This document shows, piece after piece, positions 45,154-56,271 of a DNA stretch of 64,000 nucleotides. Position numbers and translations under genes: made by a program. The stretch is from Stereum hirsutum FP-91666 SS1 (lineage: Eukaryota; Basidiomycota; Agaricomycetes; Russulales; Stereaceae): contig NW_006763147.1 of the NCBI RefSeq assembly GCF_000264905.1, positions 532,272-596,271 of the forward strand, given 5' to 3'. Under the pieces are notes generated by a model that saw nothing but the letters and a program-made list of their open reading frames with translations, was not told where the DNA came from and made no database searches. Each line of letters starts with the position of its first letter. Position 1 is the stretch's first letter.

Positions 45154-45599
45154 CTAATTGGGGACAGAAAATCGCGTAAACCCCGATGAGAGCATCTTGA
45201 AGGCGCGTATGACTGTAAAGATAGGTAGGATTGACGACCGCGATACACGATACCGACCGACAACACAGAAAAGATCTACATCCCGGTGCAAATCCTGGTT
45301 AGAAAACGACGAAACGCGCAGCTTGGAACGCGCTGAACGAGCGTTCTGGAGAGGAGATACATGAGCAACTGAGCGGTGATACATGAAAGAGCCCACGACC
45401 CAGCCGATTCTGCGCCCCAAGGAATGCATGGTAAACGCACCCCAGACAAATGGAGTCCCAAACTCGCGTCGCCGAAGATACGCCCACAAAGGCGCCTTGT
45501 CCCATCTTCGAAATGAGGGAGAGGCGACGCATTTCTCGGGACCGCATCAGTATAAGCAAATATTGCTCCACTTACATCTAAAGCTGTCGATGAGGACAT
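45154..45599 (-). CDS. Possible small hypothetical protein gene
   Basis: From an ATG at 45599 ('MSSSTALD'), a GTAAGT donor at 45575 and an acceptor 'cccgag' near 45532 would lead into a frame reading 'ASPSFRRWDKAPLWAYLRRR' and 'TPFVWGAFTMHSLGRRIGWV'. This has the look of a basic, one-helix, mitochondrial-type protein. The remaining exons were not resolved and no family is recognised. It may be a real small gene or chance. Confidence 0.3.
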
Positions 45600-45985
45600 A
45601 GACAGTAGTACTCAGAAGCTCTAAGCCCTCAAGTAATCCGATATGTAACACTCACCTCCCGGAAAAGATGCGGTTGTCACTGCAAGACAAGAATAGTCCG
45701 AGCTGTGTTACTTATCCGATCAGTTTTCAGTAAAACACTTGCGCTGTCTGGACAAAGACAGAGAGAGCAGTGCGTATGGAAACCGTTGTGTCTTTTGCCG
45801 TACATATGAGTCGCTGTTCGACGTTGAAAACGTTGAACTTGAAAGCGCGAGGCGTGTGAAACGACGAACATTCCAGGGCATTCTGTGTGGCGTTATGGCT
45901 TTCCATAAATGGTACAGGACTATGACACAGTAAGCCACGATTCCCCTTCTTCCCGAACACCCACGACGACGGTGAGCTCACCGAC
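45600..45985. other. Upstream region of the double-RING gene
   Basis: About 390 bases between the possible small minus-strand gene and the RING gene. A frame at 45739-45933 is present but lacks recognisable features and could be leader. Confidence 0.3.
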
Positions 45986-48900
45986 ATGAACAACGCCAAC
46001 GGCTTCTTCTCCATCTTCTCTGGCGACGGTGAAGACCCTGACGCACATGCCGAAGCATTCCAGGATTTCTTCAGCCATGCGATCGCCGCTGCGCTCACAC
46101 AGGCCGCTGCATCCAATGAACCCCCTGTCGATGACGGCACAGACGACTTGGAGATGCCACCGCTAGAGCCTATTGTCACTGTCCACCGACATCCAACCAA
46201 TGCTGGTGATAATACTCACGACGACGATTTATCAATGCCGGCTCTCGAGCCCATACCCACTTCAAACACCGCTGCCGATACTGATGATGCCACCGCCGAT
46301 GTTCGGGATTACACGTCAATGCCAGACCTTGAGCCTATCACAGAGAACAGACACGAAGGTGCTCCTACGACCTCAGGTAATGTCGTTATTATTTCACCGC
46401 GCGGTGACCTTAGGAACATTCGTCCCTTTGCTGCCTACCTTCTTTTGTCTTTACCATTCACACCGCTGATTCTATTATTTTACCAGCACAATCTGATACC
46501 CCCGACCACTCAGCTCCCCGTACCCGTCCGCGAAGTGACACCAATCGTAGTGACACCTCCATGCCCGATCTCGAGTCTGTATCGGACTCGTCGGAAGACG
46601 ATGATGACGACGGCGACGATGGCAGCAACTGGGATGATTCAGAACGCGACGCTGACGACGTCGAGATGATCGTAGAAGACGATGACGGAGATCCGACGTG
46701 GGAGGATGCCCACAGCGCCGATGCTCCACCACGAGAACCCGCCGCTGCTGCCGCGAACGCTGGCGAAACTCGCAGGGAAGGTGTCACGACGGAGGAAGCC
46801 CGTGCGTACTATTCATTGCTAAGCGCTGGACCCTAGACTGACGCTGGTTAACATTGCAGATGATCATGGTTTCAATCCTTTCACCATGGGCATCCCTGGC
46901 CCTCACGGACAAGGACAAGTACCGCTCCCGAATATCAGACAACATTTGCAGTCATTCTTCGGGGATGTCATGGACGGCGCTAATGGACAACAGCAACAAC
47001 AAACAGCAAACGGTGCGTATATTTGTAAACTAGGCCTTCCTGATTTGACGCTCAATGATCTTCCTCCAGTTCCACCGCCGTTCGACGTCCCGAATGGACC
47101 GGGGCCACACGCCCACGCAGAAGCGGCCCAGCCCATATTCGACATCGGCTTTGACGTCTGGATCACGGACGAGAACGGGCACCAGAACCACGTCCACCAC
47201 GGGCACCTCCCGCACGGTCACGGCCCCCCTCCTGCCCATGGTCCCGCACCACCTCCTAATGCCAACGGGAACCCGAACGCTCCTGGCGGAGGCGCCTTCG
47301 CGAACTTCGGCGAGATGGTCGCTGCTATGACGGCGGCTGCGCTAGCCAGGGGCGGAGACGGGGCGAATGCTAACGCTGGTCCTCATGATCCGAATGCTCC
47401 ACCACCACCACCCGGCATGACCAACTTTGCGGACATGATGGATATGGCGATTCCTCTAGATCTTGGTGGAATATTCGGTATGATGGGTATGATGCCAGAG
47501 AGAGAAGAGAGGGAGGATCCGGAGCGGGCCAGGGTTTTGATCAGTGGACTGGAGGCGGTACCGGAAGGGTTGGTGAAGAGGATGCAGAGGTGTGACGAAT
47601 TGGATGGTGGTGCGGAGGGTGCGGGCGTGGGATGTGCGATTTGCTGGGAAGGCCTTGGGTTGGAGGAGAGCGAAGGGAAGGTTGATGGACAGGAAGGTGA
47701 GGAAGAGGGAACGAAGTGGGGCAAGAGGAAGGCCGAGGAAGATGCGTCTACCGTCAGTGAAAGACCTGAAAGTCAGATGAGGATGGACGTTCCGGAGCAG
47801 GCACCCACACCGATGGACGAGAGTGCTGGGCCGTCTCCATTGCATCCCGCAATGATGGACCACGACTCCGAGATGCTGGAGGCTACATCTTCAGCAACAA
47901 CAACCGCCTCTGCTTCGACTTCTGACGCCATGCAAGCTTCTTCGTCTACTGCATCTACTTCGGCCGCACAACCTCCAGTATCTGCTACTTCCTCTACTTC
48001 CACTTCGACGCCCGCTCCCGCCCCAACGTCCGAAAATACCTCTTCGTCTTCCTCATCCTCCTCCACTCGTACACCGACAACTCCCAAGAAACCTCTTCCC
48101 CGCGTCGTCACTCTTCCATGCTCCCATGTCTTCCATTCCGCATGTCTTCTTCCCTGGTTCTCTCGCCCACGCCAAACAACCTGCCCAACTTGCAGGTTCA
48201 ACATCGACCCCGAGAACTTAACCTACCAACCTCGACCCATCAGCCCTTTACCGACCCGAGCGGCTCGAGTTCATACCCCAGGCGGTCCGGCTCGGGTCCA
48301 TACCCCAGGCGGTCGTGCTCCCCCAACCATCTTCAATGGCGTCCGTGCGGCTGATATTGTTCGTCCGGCCGCTGCTGCCGCCGTCTCAACTCCCCATCCG
48401 AATGCACCTCCTCGCCCAGGTTCTGCACCTCCTGCTACTACACCTACCCCTCAAACTGACGCCACCAACACTCCCACTGCAGCGCCTGCTCAGGGTCCTG
48501 CTCCCACGCCGACTGGAGCTGGAGCTCCGCCTATCGGGCCCCGTAATACGAACTTCCTCGGTGCGCGGCCGGGCGGGATATTCAATTATATGGCGCCGCC
48601 GTTCAATGGGTCGTTCACGTTCACAACTGCGATCCCTGTGAGGGCCTCGAGGGGAACTCAGACGCCTCAGCAGCCTCCTGCTACGAACGGTCCCGGTCCC
48701 GCTCCTACTACGAACGGTTCCACTCCCGCTCCTGCTCAAGAACCCGCTCAGGCGACGCAGGCTAATCCACCCCAACAAGCGCAGACGAACCCTGCTCCCG
48801 AAACACATACAAACCCACCACCACCACAGCCGCCCCATGTCCATGCGTTTGCAGGTGGCCCTCCTGGCACCGGTAATGCTCCGATGTTTGCGAATTTCAT

Positions 48901-49930
48901 CAGGCATTGGGCACAACAGCAGCAGGGGGGAGTTCCTTGGGGTCAGACCTTGCCGAGAGCTCAGCCCCAGAATGAGAATCAGGTACCACCAACGTATGTG
49001 CCGCAGCCGGCACCTACTGCGAACGCACCGCCGCCACCGCCACCACCACCAGCTAACACAGAACCCACGGAGAATGCGCCTGCACCCACTGCTACGAACG
49101 TACCACCACAACCCGCAGCGGATGCTCCGCCGCCAACCCCGCGACCGAGGGCAGGCAATCTACCACCGTTGCCACCGCTCGGCGCAGGATTCCCCCGGAT
49201 AGCGATGGATGGCGGGATGTGGATGGGTAATGCGTTTGTCGTTCCTGTTCCTGCCACGATGTTGCCGCCGGATATCTTCCCTGGTTTCCCTGGGATGGTA
49301 CACGGGCAGGCGGGACAGCCGAACGCTGCTCGACCTCAACCGCAGGGTCAACCGGGGGCTACTCAACAGAACGCTCCTGCTCCTCAACCTCAGGCCCAGG
49401 AGAATGATGCTCAGCCGAATGCTCAGCCCGCGCCTCAGCAGCCACCACCCCGCGGACCGCCTCGACAAGGTGCTCCACGGTTCTGGACTCGTGCGGACTA
49501 CGGATTTGGACCTGGCGCGCCCGGCCAAAGACACAGACCTCCAAGGGAGAAAAAGCCGTGGACGCTTCCTGCTCCTCCTGGAGCGACGTTGAGGCAAAGG
49601 GTCGAGCAGAGGGAGAGGGATGTCGGATTGAGGTGTGACGATGTTTCTTGTGGTCTGGCGCCGGAGGATGACGATCCTCTCCCTGAGAATGTGGACACGA
49701 AGATGGTGAGGCTGAGGCGTGTGGGTGCTACGGAAGAGGGAGAGACAGCTTGTGCTCATAGGTTCCATGCGGGGTGTTTGGTGAGTGCGGAGAGGGTGGC
49801 GGGGTGGGGCGATGGGACGAGAGGTGGAGATATGGACGATGGAAGGGTGCAGGTTGCGTGTCCGGCTTGTAGAGTTGTGGGTGAGGTGAGAAGGGAGGAG
49901 TGGGATGAGGGTGTGAGGTCGTTGGCTTGA
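45986..49930 (+). CDS. Large low-complexity protein with two RING-H2 modules (probable E3 ubiquitin ligase)
   Basis: Exons 45986-46376, 46487-46801, 46860-47012 and 47070-49930 close to 1239 residues. The third intron is an in-frame 57 nt stretch that might instead be translated. The N-terminus has three 'MPxLEPI/S' repeats and acidic runs. RING 1 is split: 'VGCAICWEGL' gives the first CxxC, then an insertion of about 160 residues (acidic, then Ser/Thr-rich), then 'LPCSHVFHSACLLPWF' and 'CPTCRFN' supply CxHxxHxxC and the last CxxC. A long Pro/Ala/Gln-rich region follows. RING 2 is near the C-terminus: 'LRCDDVSCG', 'ACAHRFHAGCL' and 'VACPACRVVG', again H2-type. RING-H2 domains recruit E2 enzymes, so ligase activity is the family expectation. 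Substrates and location are unknown. 'ARVHTPGGPARVHTPGG' is a short internal tandem repeat. Confidence 0.8.
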
Positions 49931-50675
49931 AAGACTTTGATGCTTTTCGTTTATTGTGGTTTGTTCAGTCGGACCCTTTGATTTTCTCTTCTCTCTGTTT
50001 CTCGTCCAGTCGTTGCTATCGATAACCGTTCTTCACATCACTATGCAATTTCTTTTCTTCTCTTCCTCGGTACGGGGCTTTTAATCATATTTAACCTCTG
50101 TCATCTTCCTGTTTCTTTCCTCTTACAGATACTTTACGTTCCCACAGCTCTTTCTCACCTATCTCTGCATCTCTCGCTATCCCCGTGTCTGTACGGTACT
50201 GTTCCTTTTTGAAGTCTTCTGTCGTAGTCACTGAAGTTAGGTATATCTTGTAAAAGTGATCGTACTCTTCTAGCCCCAATATGATATTTTCCCGCCTATG
50301 AGCTGAAAGAATACACTGGTCGATCATGAGATGAAAGAGCAGGCTCGCCGATAATTATCACGAAAGCCGGCGAGTTGGCTCAAACTTTAGACTCCGCGAG
50401 AACATGGGCTGTGACTAACGCGTGACGGAACGCGTCGGACACCGTCTGACACCGTTTCGTTCTTCAACCATATCCTGCTGTCCGCGTCTTGGTTTTCTAC
50501 GACACCAATAGGTATTGACGCGTGTTTCTTAGTTCTCGCGTATTACGACTGGCTTTCACGACCATTCAGTCTTCGAATATCCGTCAAATACTGTAAGTCC
50601 GTATGATGACTTTCGAGATGCTCTGTCACACTGACGAATTCACGCCTTGTCCGGTTCGTCATCTATTAGAACGCG
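49931..50675. other. Spacer between RING and ORC6-like genes
   Basis: CT-rich 3' flank then promoter; the frame on the minus strand at 50091-50327 is a read of this composition. No gene seen. Confidence 0.4.
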
Positions 50676-52654
50676 ATGGCACCAGTGGAAGAGAGTCAAA
50701 TCGACACCTTCTCAGAACGCCCAGAAGTACGAAGCCGAGCGAAAGACTTATACAAACGTACCCGTCTCATTACGGGGCCTGGCACTGGATATGACCTTCG
50801 AGAAGGAGCTCCTGGGCTTCCGGCCATTTGTGCGCTGCTTGCTTGCGAAGAGTATGTTATCACAGATATTCCTCGTATCTTTTCATGTTTACAAGGATGT
50901 ACTGATACTGATGCTGATGCCCCACGCAATAGGCTCAACTATCCGGACGTATCCGAGAAGATCGCACAGAAGTCGTCGTCTCTTGCGGCAAAGGTATTCC
51001 AAGCAACATTGCACAAAGTGCGCACCGCTCTGGCAGCGAAGGGCAAAAGTCGAGATTCTGTCGCTGTCGAGGCGTCTAGTCTGCGGCCTCACAAAGTCAA
51101 ACGCCCAACGCTAACGTACCAGGTCATCATTGCCGACCATAAAATTGGACAGCAAGACATTGTGTCCGAATGGTTCAAGATGGTAGAGAAGGCTCTGCGT
51201 GGCCATAAGGACTTTCGCAAGACCTTCTCCTCGAGATCGGTTTCGAATGTATCCGACAGCGAAAGCTCGGAGGTGAAGGCTGCGGTGGCGTATTGGGTCA
51301 TCAGAGTCCTCAAATATCAAACGGTAAGCGCCGTCTCGCAAATCCAACTGTGCATTTTTTGATGATCATGATCACTGCGTAGAAATTTAACATGCATCGC
51401 GCAGACCTTCTAGGCCGATATCACCTCCATGACACTACCTTTTCTCTGCTCGTGAAATTCATGGATACGGCTTGTTCTGAATGTGCCACTCAAATCGCCA
51501 CGGAACGAGAGGCGTACAATGAAAAGCATAGGGCGAGGAGATCCCTGTCTAGACTGCCATCCGAAGATGCTTCCAACTCGATGGCCGCATCTTCGTCGAC
51601 TGGTTTTCCTTCTCGTCAGTCGTCCATATCGTTACACCGCCCTCCTTCACCCACTCCTTCACCGGTCAAACGCAGCCGTCTCCAACTCTCTCCATCCAAG
51701 TCCTCCCTGAGATCTCTGACCTCGACCCCGGTCGGGAAGCGCAAGCTCGACTTCGTCATCCCTGCGAGCGATGGCCGAGCATCTTCGGCGGCAGAGGAGG
51801 ACGAGTCTGTAGACGAAATGACACCTTCCAAGCGACAAAAACGTGACTCGTCGGTTTTCGCCTCTACTACCAAACACAAGACACCCGGCATCACTTCCAG
51901 ATCCTACGACAAGTTCGACGTTCCTATGCCACTACCTCCTACAGCTCTTACTCCTGGGCCGAGGCGTGCTTCTGCAGCCGGGACTTCGACAACGACATCC
52001 TTATCGAGGCTCACACTCGAAGGTGCAGAACTATTCATGGACGACGACGACGATGAGGTCGGTCTTTTGTTGAAAGAGACAGAGCAACTCACAGATGACG
52101 ACGGAGACGTCGAGATGTCAGATAATTTGTTCGCCGAAACGGTCACTCCTGCTCCGTCTGAACATGAATCAGAGGGTGCAGAGCCTGAGCCTTTGACACC
52201 TCGTCGGTCAACCCGAGTCCCTACATCGCGTGCCCTTCAGTCGTCCAACGCGGACACGACACCCAGATCCAAACAGTCCCGAAAGAACCCCTCGGGCTCT
52301 CGCTCAGCCGTGTCCACTCCTAAAGCCGACAAAAGTCCAACGAAATCTACGAGTAAAGCGAAAGCGTCACAGTCCACACCCAAAGCTGTCCGTACCGGCC
52401 ACTCATCGGAGGACGTCTTGAATGGTGACGGCGCATCGGACGAAGACGAGGAAGACGATGACATTTTACCGCCTCCGCGGAGATCGCGTCCGGTACTTCT
52501 CGGGTACAAACAGTGGGCTAGTAGAGCACCCAGGGTGGAGAGGGAACGGAGAGCCGGTGAGAAGAGAGTCCAGGGTCTCGTGGAGAAGTACGGTGAACAT
52601 CCTTTCGACTGGGTGAGGAATAGGGGCTCGGACCGCGGAGCGGTGGCTGCATGA
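50676..52654 (+). CDS. orc6: Probable origin recognition complex subunit 6
   Basis: ORC6 is the smallest, TFIIB-like subunit of the complex that marks replication origins in the nucleus. Exons 50676-50851, 50933-51323 and 51383-52654 close to 612 residues. The N-terminal part has 'GAPGLPAICALLACEELNYP', like the first cyclin-type fold of fungal ORC6, and a second helical block 'AAVAYWVIRVLKYQ' with 'LGRYHLHDTTFSLLVKFMD'. The rest is disordered and rich in SP/TP with nearby basic residues ('SPTPSPVKRSRLQLSPSK', 'TPSKRQKR'), as expected for CDK regulation and nuclear import. The C-terminal segment 'PVLLGYKQWASRAPRVERE' is compact and basic. The assignment rests on overall layout, not a diagnostic motif. 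A generic nuclear protein is the alternative. Confidence 0.62.
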
Positions 52655-52869
52655 TGGATCGGGACGACATATGACCGATAGACGCGGTTCTGGGTGTACG
52701 CAAGTCTCATCTCTAGCGAAGGTCGAGGTACATCGAATGGTCATTGCTTTGATGTCAATAAACACGAGGGCATTCGCAATCTCACATAATCTTCCCCCGC
52801 ATGTAGCCTCTCGTCGCCTTGAGCTGCCGCTCCGATCGTTCCTCAACCTCAAAGTTTTCTTCGTTCAAT

Positions 52870-53823
52870 ATGGCTATCCTCCTCTCGTCTGAGCCCATCA
52901 CAATTACACCATCACAATCAGAACTCACAAACTCGCGTCTCACTCCACAACACCTCGAGACTGCTATCCGCGCCTTGCATCAAGACGGTCTCGTCGTTAT
53001 CGAGAATATCATTCCCCATGATCTCATCGACCACCTTAATCCACGTATGGTACAAGACGCCCTCGTCCTTCAATCGCGCAAGGAGAACAGTCCATACAAC
53101 TACAATCCGGGCAACATCCAACAAGATCCCCCTCCATCCTCCGAGTTCTTCCACCCCGAGATCTTCCTCAATCCCATCGTCAACCAAATCACCTCCACTC
53201 ATCTCGGTCCTAACCCAAAGATGACCTTCATGTCTGCAAACACTGCACTTCCCGACCCTACACTATCGTCTCAGCCCGTCCATTCCGACGCCGATTTCGC
53301 ACACCCCACTCATGCGTTCGCTGTCGTCGTGAATGTCCCACTCACGACGATGACGCCGGCTAACGGATCGACGGAGATCTGGCTGGGAACGCATACATCA
53401 GAGTTATCTGGCCCTCATGCTCAGGAAGGAGTACACGGGGAGCGTGCTTCCGGCCGCATCAAGCACGAGTATCTCGATAGTCGAAGGACAGTACGCCCGC
53501 CGTCACAGCCAGTCGTGAAGAAGGGCAGCGCAATTATTCGGGATCTGCGACTATGGCACGCTGGGAAACCGAACACGGTGCTGGATGGGAAAGGAAGCCC
53601 TCGGGTGATGTTGGCGATGATACACTTTGCGCCTTGGTATCGTAACGGGATGGTTCCGGAGATGGGAGAGGATGCGAGAGAGAAGATAGAGGGCGTAAGG
53701 GAAAAGTTGAAGGAGGTCGGAGGCTTAGAGGTGCCGATGGAGTATAAGGCGACTGAGGAAGTCTTGCAGACGTATATGACTAGACCGTTCGGTAATGCGT
53801 ATGACTTCGGACAGGCAGACTGA
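52870..53823 (+). CDS. Phytanoyl-CoA dioxygenase (PhyH)-like Fe(II)/2-oxoglutarate oxygenase
   Basis: Single exon, 317 residues. Iron ligands are H138 and D140 ('PVHSDADF') and H230 ('RLWHAGKPN'); R245 ('SPRVMLAMIHFAPWY') is placed to hold 2-oxoglutarate. The N-terminal 'LHQDGLVVIENIIP' is the typical PhyH opening. The family hydroxylates diverse small molecules, so the substrate cannot be assigned. The start at 52870 ('MAILLSSEP') is preferred over an in-frame Met at 52819 because the family homology begins after it. Head-to-tail with the ORC6-like gene (about 215 bases) and convergent with the MYND gene. Confidence 0.88.
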   Translation: MAILLSSEPITITPSQSELTNSRLTPQHLETAIRALHQDGLVVIENIIPHDLIDHLNPRMVQDALVLQSRKENSPYNYNPGNIQQDPPPSSEFFHPEIFLNPIVNQITSTHLGPNPKMTFMSANTALPDPTLSSQPVHSDADFAHPTHAFAVVVNVPLTTMTPANGSTEIWLGTHTSELSGPHAQEGVHGERASGRIKHEYLDSRRTVRPPSQPVVKKGSAIIRDLRLWHAGKPNTVLDGKGSPRVMLAMIHFAPWYRNGMVPEMGEDAREKIEGVREKLKEVGGLEVPMEYKATEEVLQTYMTRPFGNAYDFGQAD

Positions 53824-54020
53824 GGGAAGTGCTGGAAGCTTATAGAATGAGTGTCATTTGAGGCTTCCGTGAATATGATGTGAATGGGGAAGTATGGCTT
53901 GAATCGTACAGGGTAAACGACTCGTACTCCACTATAGTAATACATAGGCGCCAGCTGACGAGATGAGAATCGAGATGACAATAAAAATCATAAAAATGGC
54001 CAAATACAGTGTCAAGCGTC

Positions 54021-56045
54021 TCAGATGATATGCTGAACCATTGGTGCTGACGGTTCGAGCTCTGGAGTCGGGTTATGAGCCGGCTTTCGACCCATCCTCT
54101 TGTTATTCCTCCTCCATTTCTCGATACTCTTGTACCATTCGTTATACCTCTCCTCGACATTATCCATCTCCCCGGGATCGTTTTGGATGTTAACCGCGGG
54201 CTGCTCTGGGAATCCCTTCCAGTCCTCGCGCTCAAAGCACCCTCGAAACACGTCAACATGGGTTATGGCCAACGTCCGGGAGAATTTCTTCTCAAAAGCG
54301 GTAGCGGCCTTCTCAGACGGCTTCAACTTCTTCATAAACTTGCCGAACGCCTTATCCGACTCCTCGAGCTTTAGCGCCTGATGGCCCTTACCCACCAACT
54401 CATGCATCCCTTCGTTCTTCAGCATACTCTGTCTCGTCCTTTCCGTCCAGAGCCATGGAGTCTTCTTCCTCAATTCGCGATGGCACAAGAAAGCAGGAGC
54501 CCAGGGTTGTTCTGACGCCCAGTCGGGGCCAAACTCCGGCAACGCGTATGGACCGGTGTCAGTGACTAAGGCCATGTTGAATGTGTACATCGCGCAGTCT
54601 AGTACGACTTCTTCATCGGCTGCCGTTAAAAAGTAAAGCCAATAATGATCATCGGGATCCTGTCCTGGCGTCATAGTTCGCTCCTTCAGGTTGAAGTAAC
54701 CGAGCTTGTCTTGGAACGTCACGCGCGATGTACCCGCACATATCCCGAAATCAACGATTGGGGAAGTGCGGTAGCGAAGACGAAGTCGAGTCCCTGCGGG
54801 GGAAGTGGTGATTGATGACGTCGTGGTGTACATTTCCGACAATAAAGCAAAGCAGATGGCGGTCAGAATGGGGAGAACGTAACCTTCCCTGCGAATGCGC
54901 TCGAAGAATTTGTACCGGATTTCGTCCGACGCAGCAGCAGGCCACCATTCGTGTGGCCCGAGATCTCGAGGAATTCCGTCAAGGAGGACGATGTTGGCTG
55001 CCCAACCAGCGGGTGTTTCTGTGGGATGAGCGCCAGGTCCTGGATTGTTGATAATGCAGGAGTCAAAGGCTTGATGACGAGGTTTGAGAGGATGGTTGTG
55101 GGACCAGTCTACGAGACACGCGAGAAGCCCGTGGAAGGAGTTCAGTTCAATACGCTCGGTAGATCCTGGGTTGTCTTATAAGCAGTGTGTCATTACTTCA
55201 GTCGAACAAAAGCTCTCACCGCAATGTGACTTGTGTGTCTTCCAATCCTTGGTCTGACATGCTTGAGAGCAGTACGCGGCCTATCGATACTACATCTTCA
55301 GTATTCAGTGTAATCGTATAGGACAAAAACCTACATACCTCGCCGCACGCAGAGCAATATTTGAATTTGACACTTGCACTTCTCGCGCGCTTACAACTTG
55401 GTTCGGAGCAATTGCTCATGATGTCGGGTGGCAGATAGACCTGTCTCGACGCACATATCTGCTGGGGCGAGGGTACTCCTTCAGAATCATTGTCATTTTT
55501 TGCCGTGTTCCTTCCTGTGCGAGATTGGCATGATTAATTTGCTTTTCATCGCATACATAACTTCTTGCGGCGACATAGGGCGACATACTGCATGCAGATC
55601 TGTGGGACTTCCAGTCACGGTCTCGGCATTCTACGGAGCAATATCTAACCTGAAAGGCAACAACAGTCAGTACGAATAGATTTTACTAGCGTGGTGGATC
55701 TAAACGTGCCAAGTGACATCCCGAGCAGAACCTCAGCTTTGTCTCGTCCTGAGTGCCACAGTGGCCGCAGGAAAGACTCGAACTAGTACGATTTTCCTCG
55801 TCCGATGCGATATGATGATTCACAGATATGTTTGAAACCTCAGAATAATTCGTAGGATCTAGAAGGTTGCCATGGTTGTTTGACATGATAGGCTGTCCGA
55901 GTGAAGGTGGTGAGGGGGAAGAATTAAGTATGGGATTCTTGTGGGCGTCCGAGGAGGCGGGGTGTTTTGGCCCGTTGCGACATTCCGCGGCGGTCCCTTC
56001 TGAATTCAACAGAGCCAAACAAACGCCACACCGGCCCCGCCACAT
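54021..56045 (-). CDS. Double MYND-finger protein, frame broken in the second finger
   Basis: MYND fingers bind proline-rich peptides in regulatory proteins. Exons on the minus strand: 56045-55710, 55649-55589, 55514-55339, 55281-55220, 55174-54884 and 54793-54021. Finger 1: 'CGHCGTQDETKLRFCSGCHL' then 'VRYCSVECRDRDWKSHRSAC', which needs a GC-AG intron (55709-55650). Finger 2: 'CSEPSCKRARSASVKFKYCS', 'ACGEAAYCSQA', then the CQTKDWKTHKSHC tail. One extra base near 55259-55262 shifts the frame exactly between 'YCSQA' and that tail. The exon sum is 1699 nt, one more than a multiple of three, as expected for a single insertion. Downstream is a ~350-residue C-terminal region ('WAANIVLLDGIPRDLGPHEW') common in Agaricomycete MYND genes. 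Pseudogene or sequence error cannot be told apart here. Confidence 0.75.
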
Positions 56046-56271
56046 TGCTGATGACTATCCTACACGGTTCTGGTAGTGTATTCAAGCTTCTAACTCACTG
56101 TACGACCGAACAACGGTTTATTAGATGAGACACACTCATACAAAGTAAATCACCGAGTTCCATAAACCCTACCACTAAAAAGATCTACATTTATCAGAGA
56201 GCCCGGAAAGTGCCAAGTAAAGTACATATAACAAAACCCCAAGATAAGTACTGGCAAAGTGATGAAACTAA

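Noticed and set aside
48386..49768. Large minus-strand frames opposite the RING gene
   Set aside because: Arg/Ser-rich reads of the Pro/Ala/Gln region; the plus strand has RING motifs and closes in frame.
55216..55419. Treating the two MYND fingers as separate adjacent genes
   Set aside because: The exon 55514-55339 is open straight through from finger 1 into 'MSNCSEPSC', so one double-finger gene is simpler.
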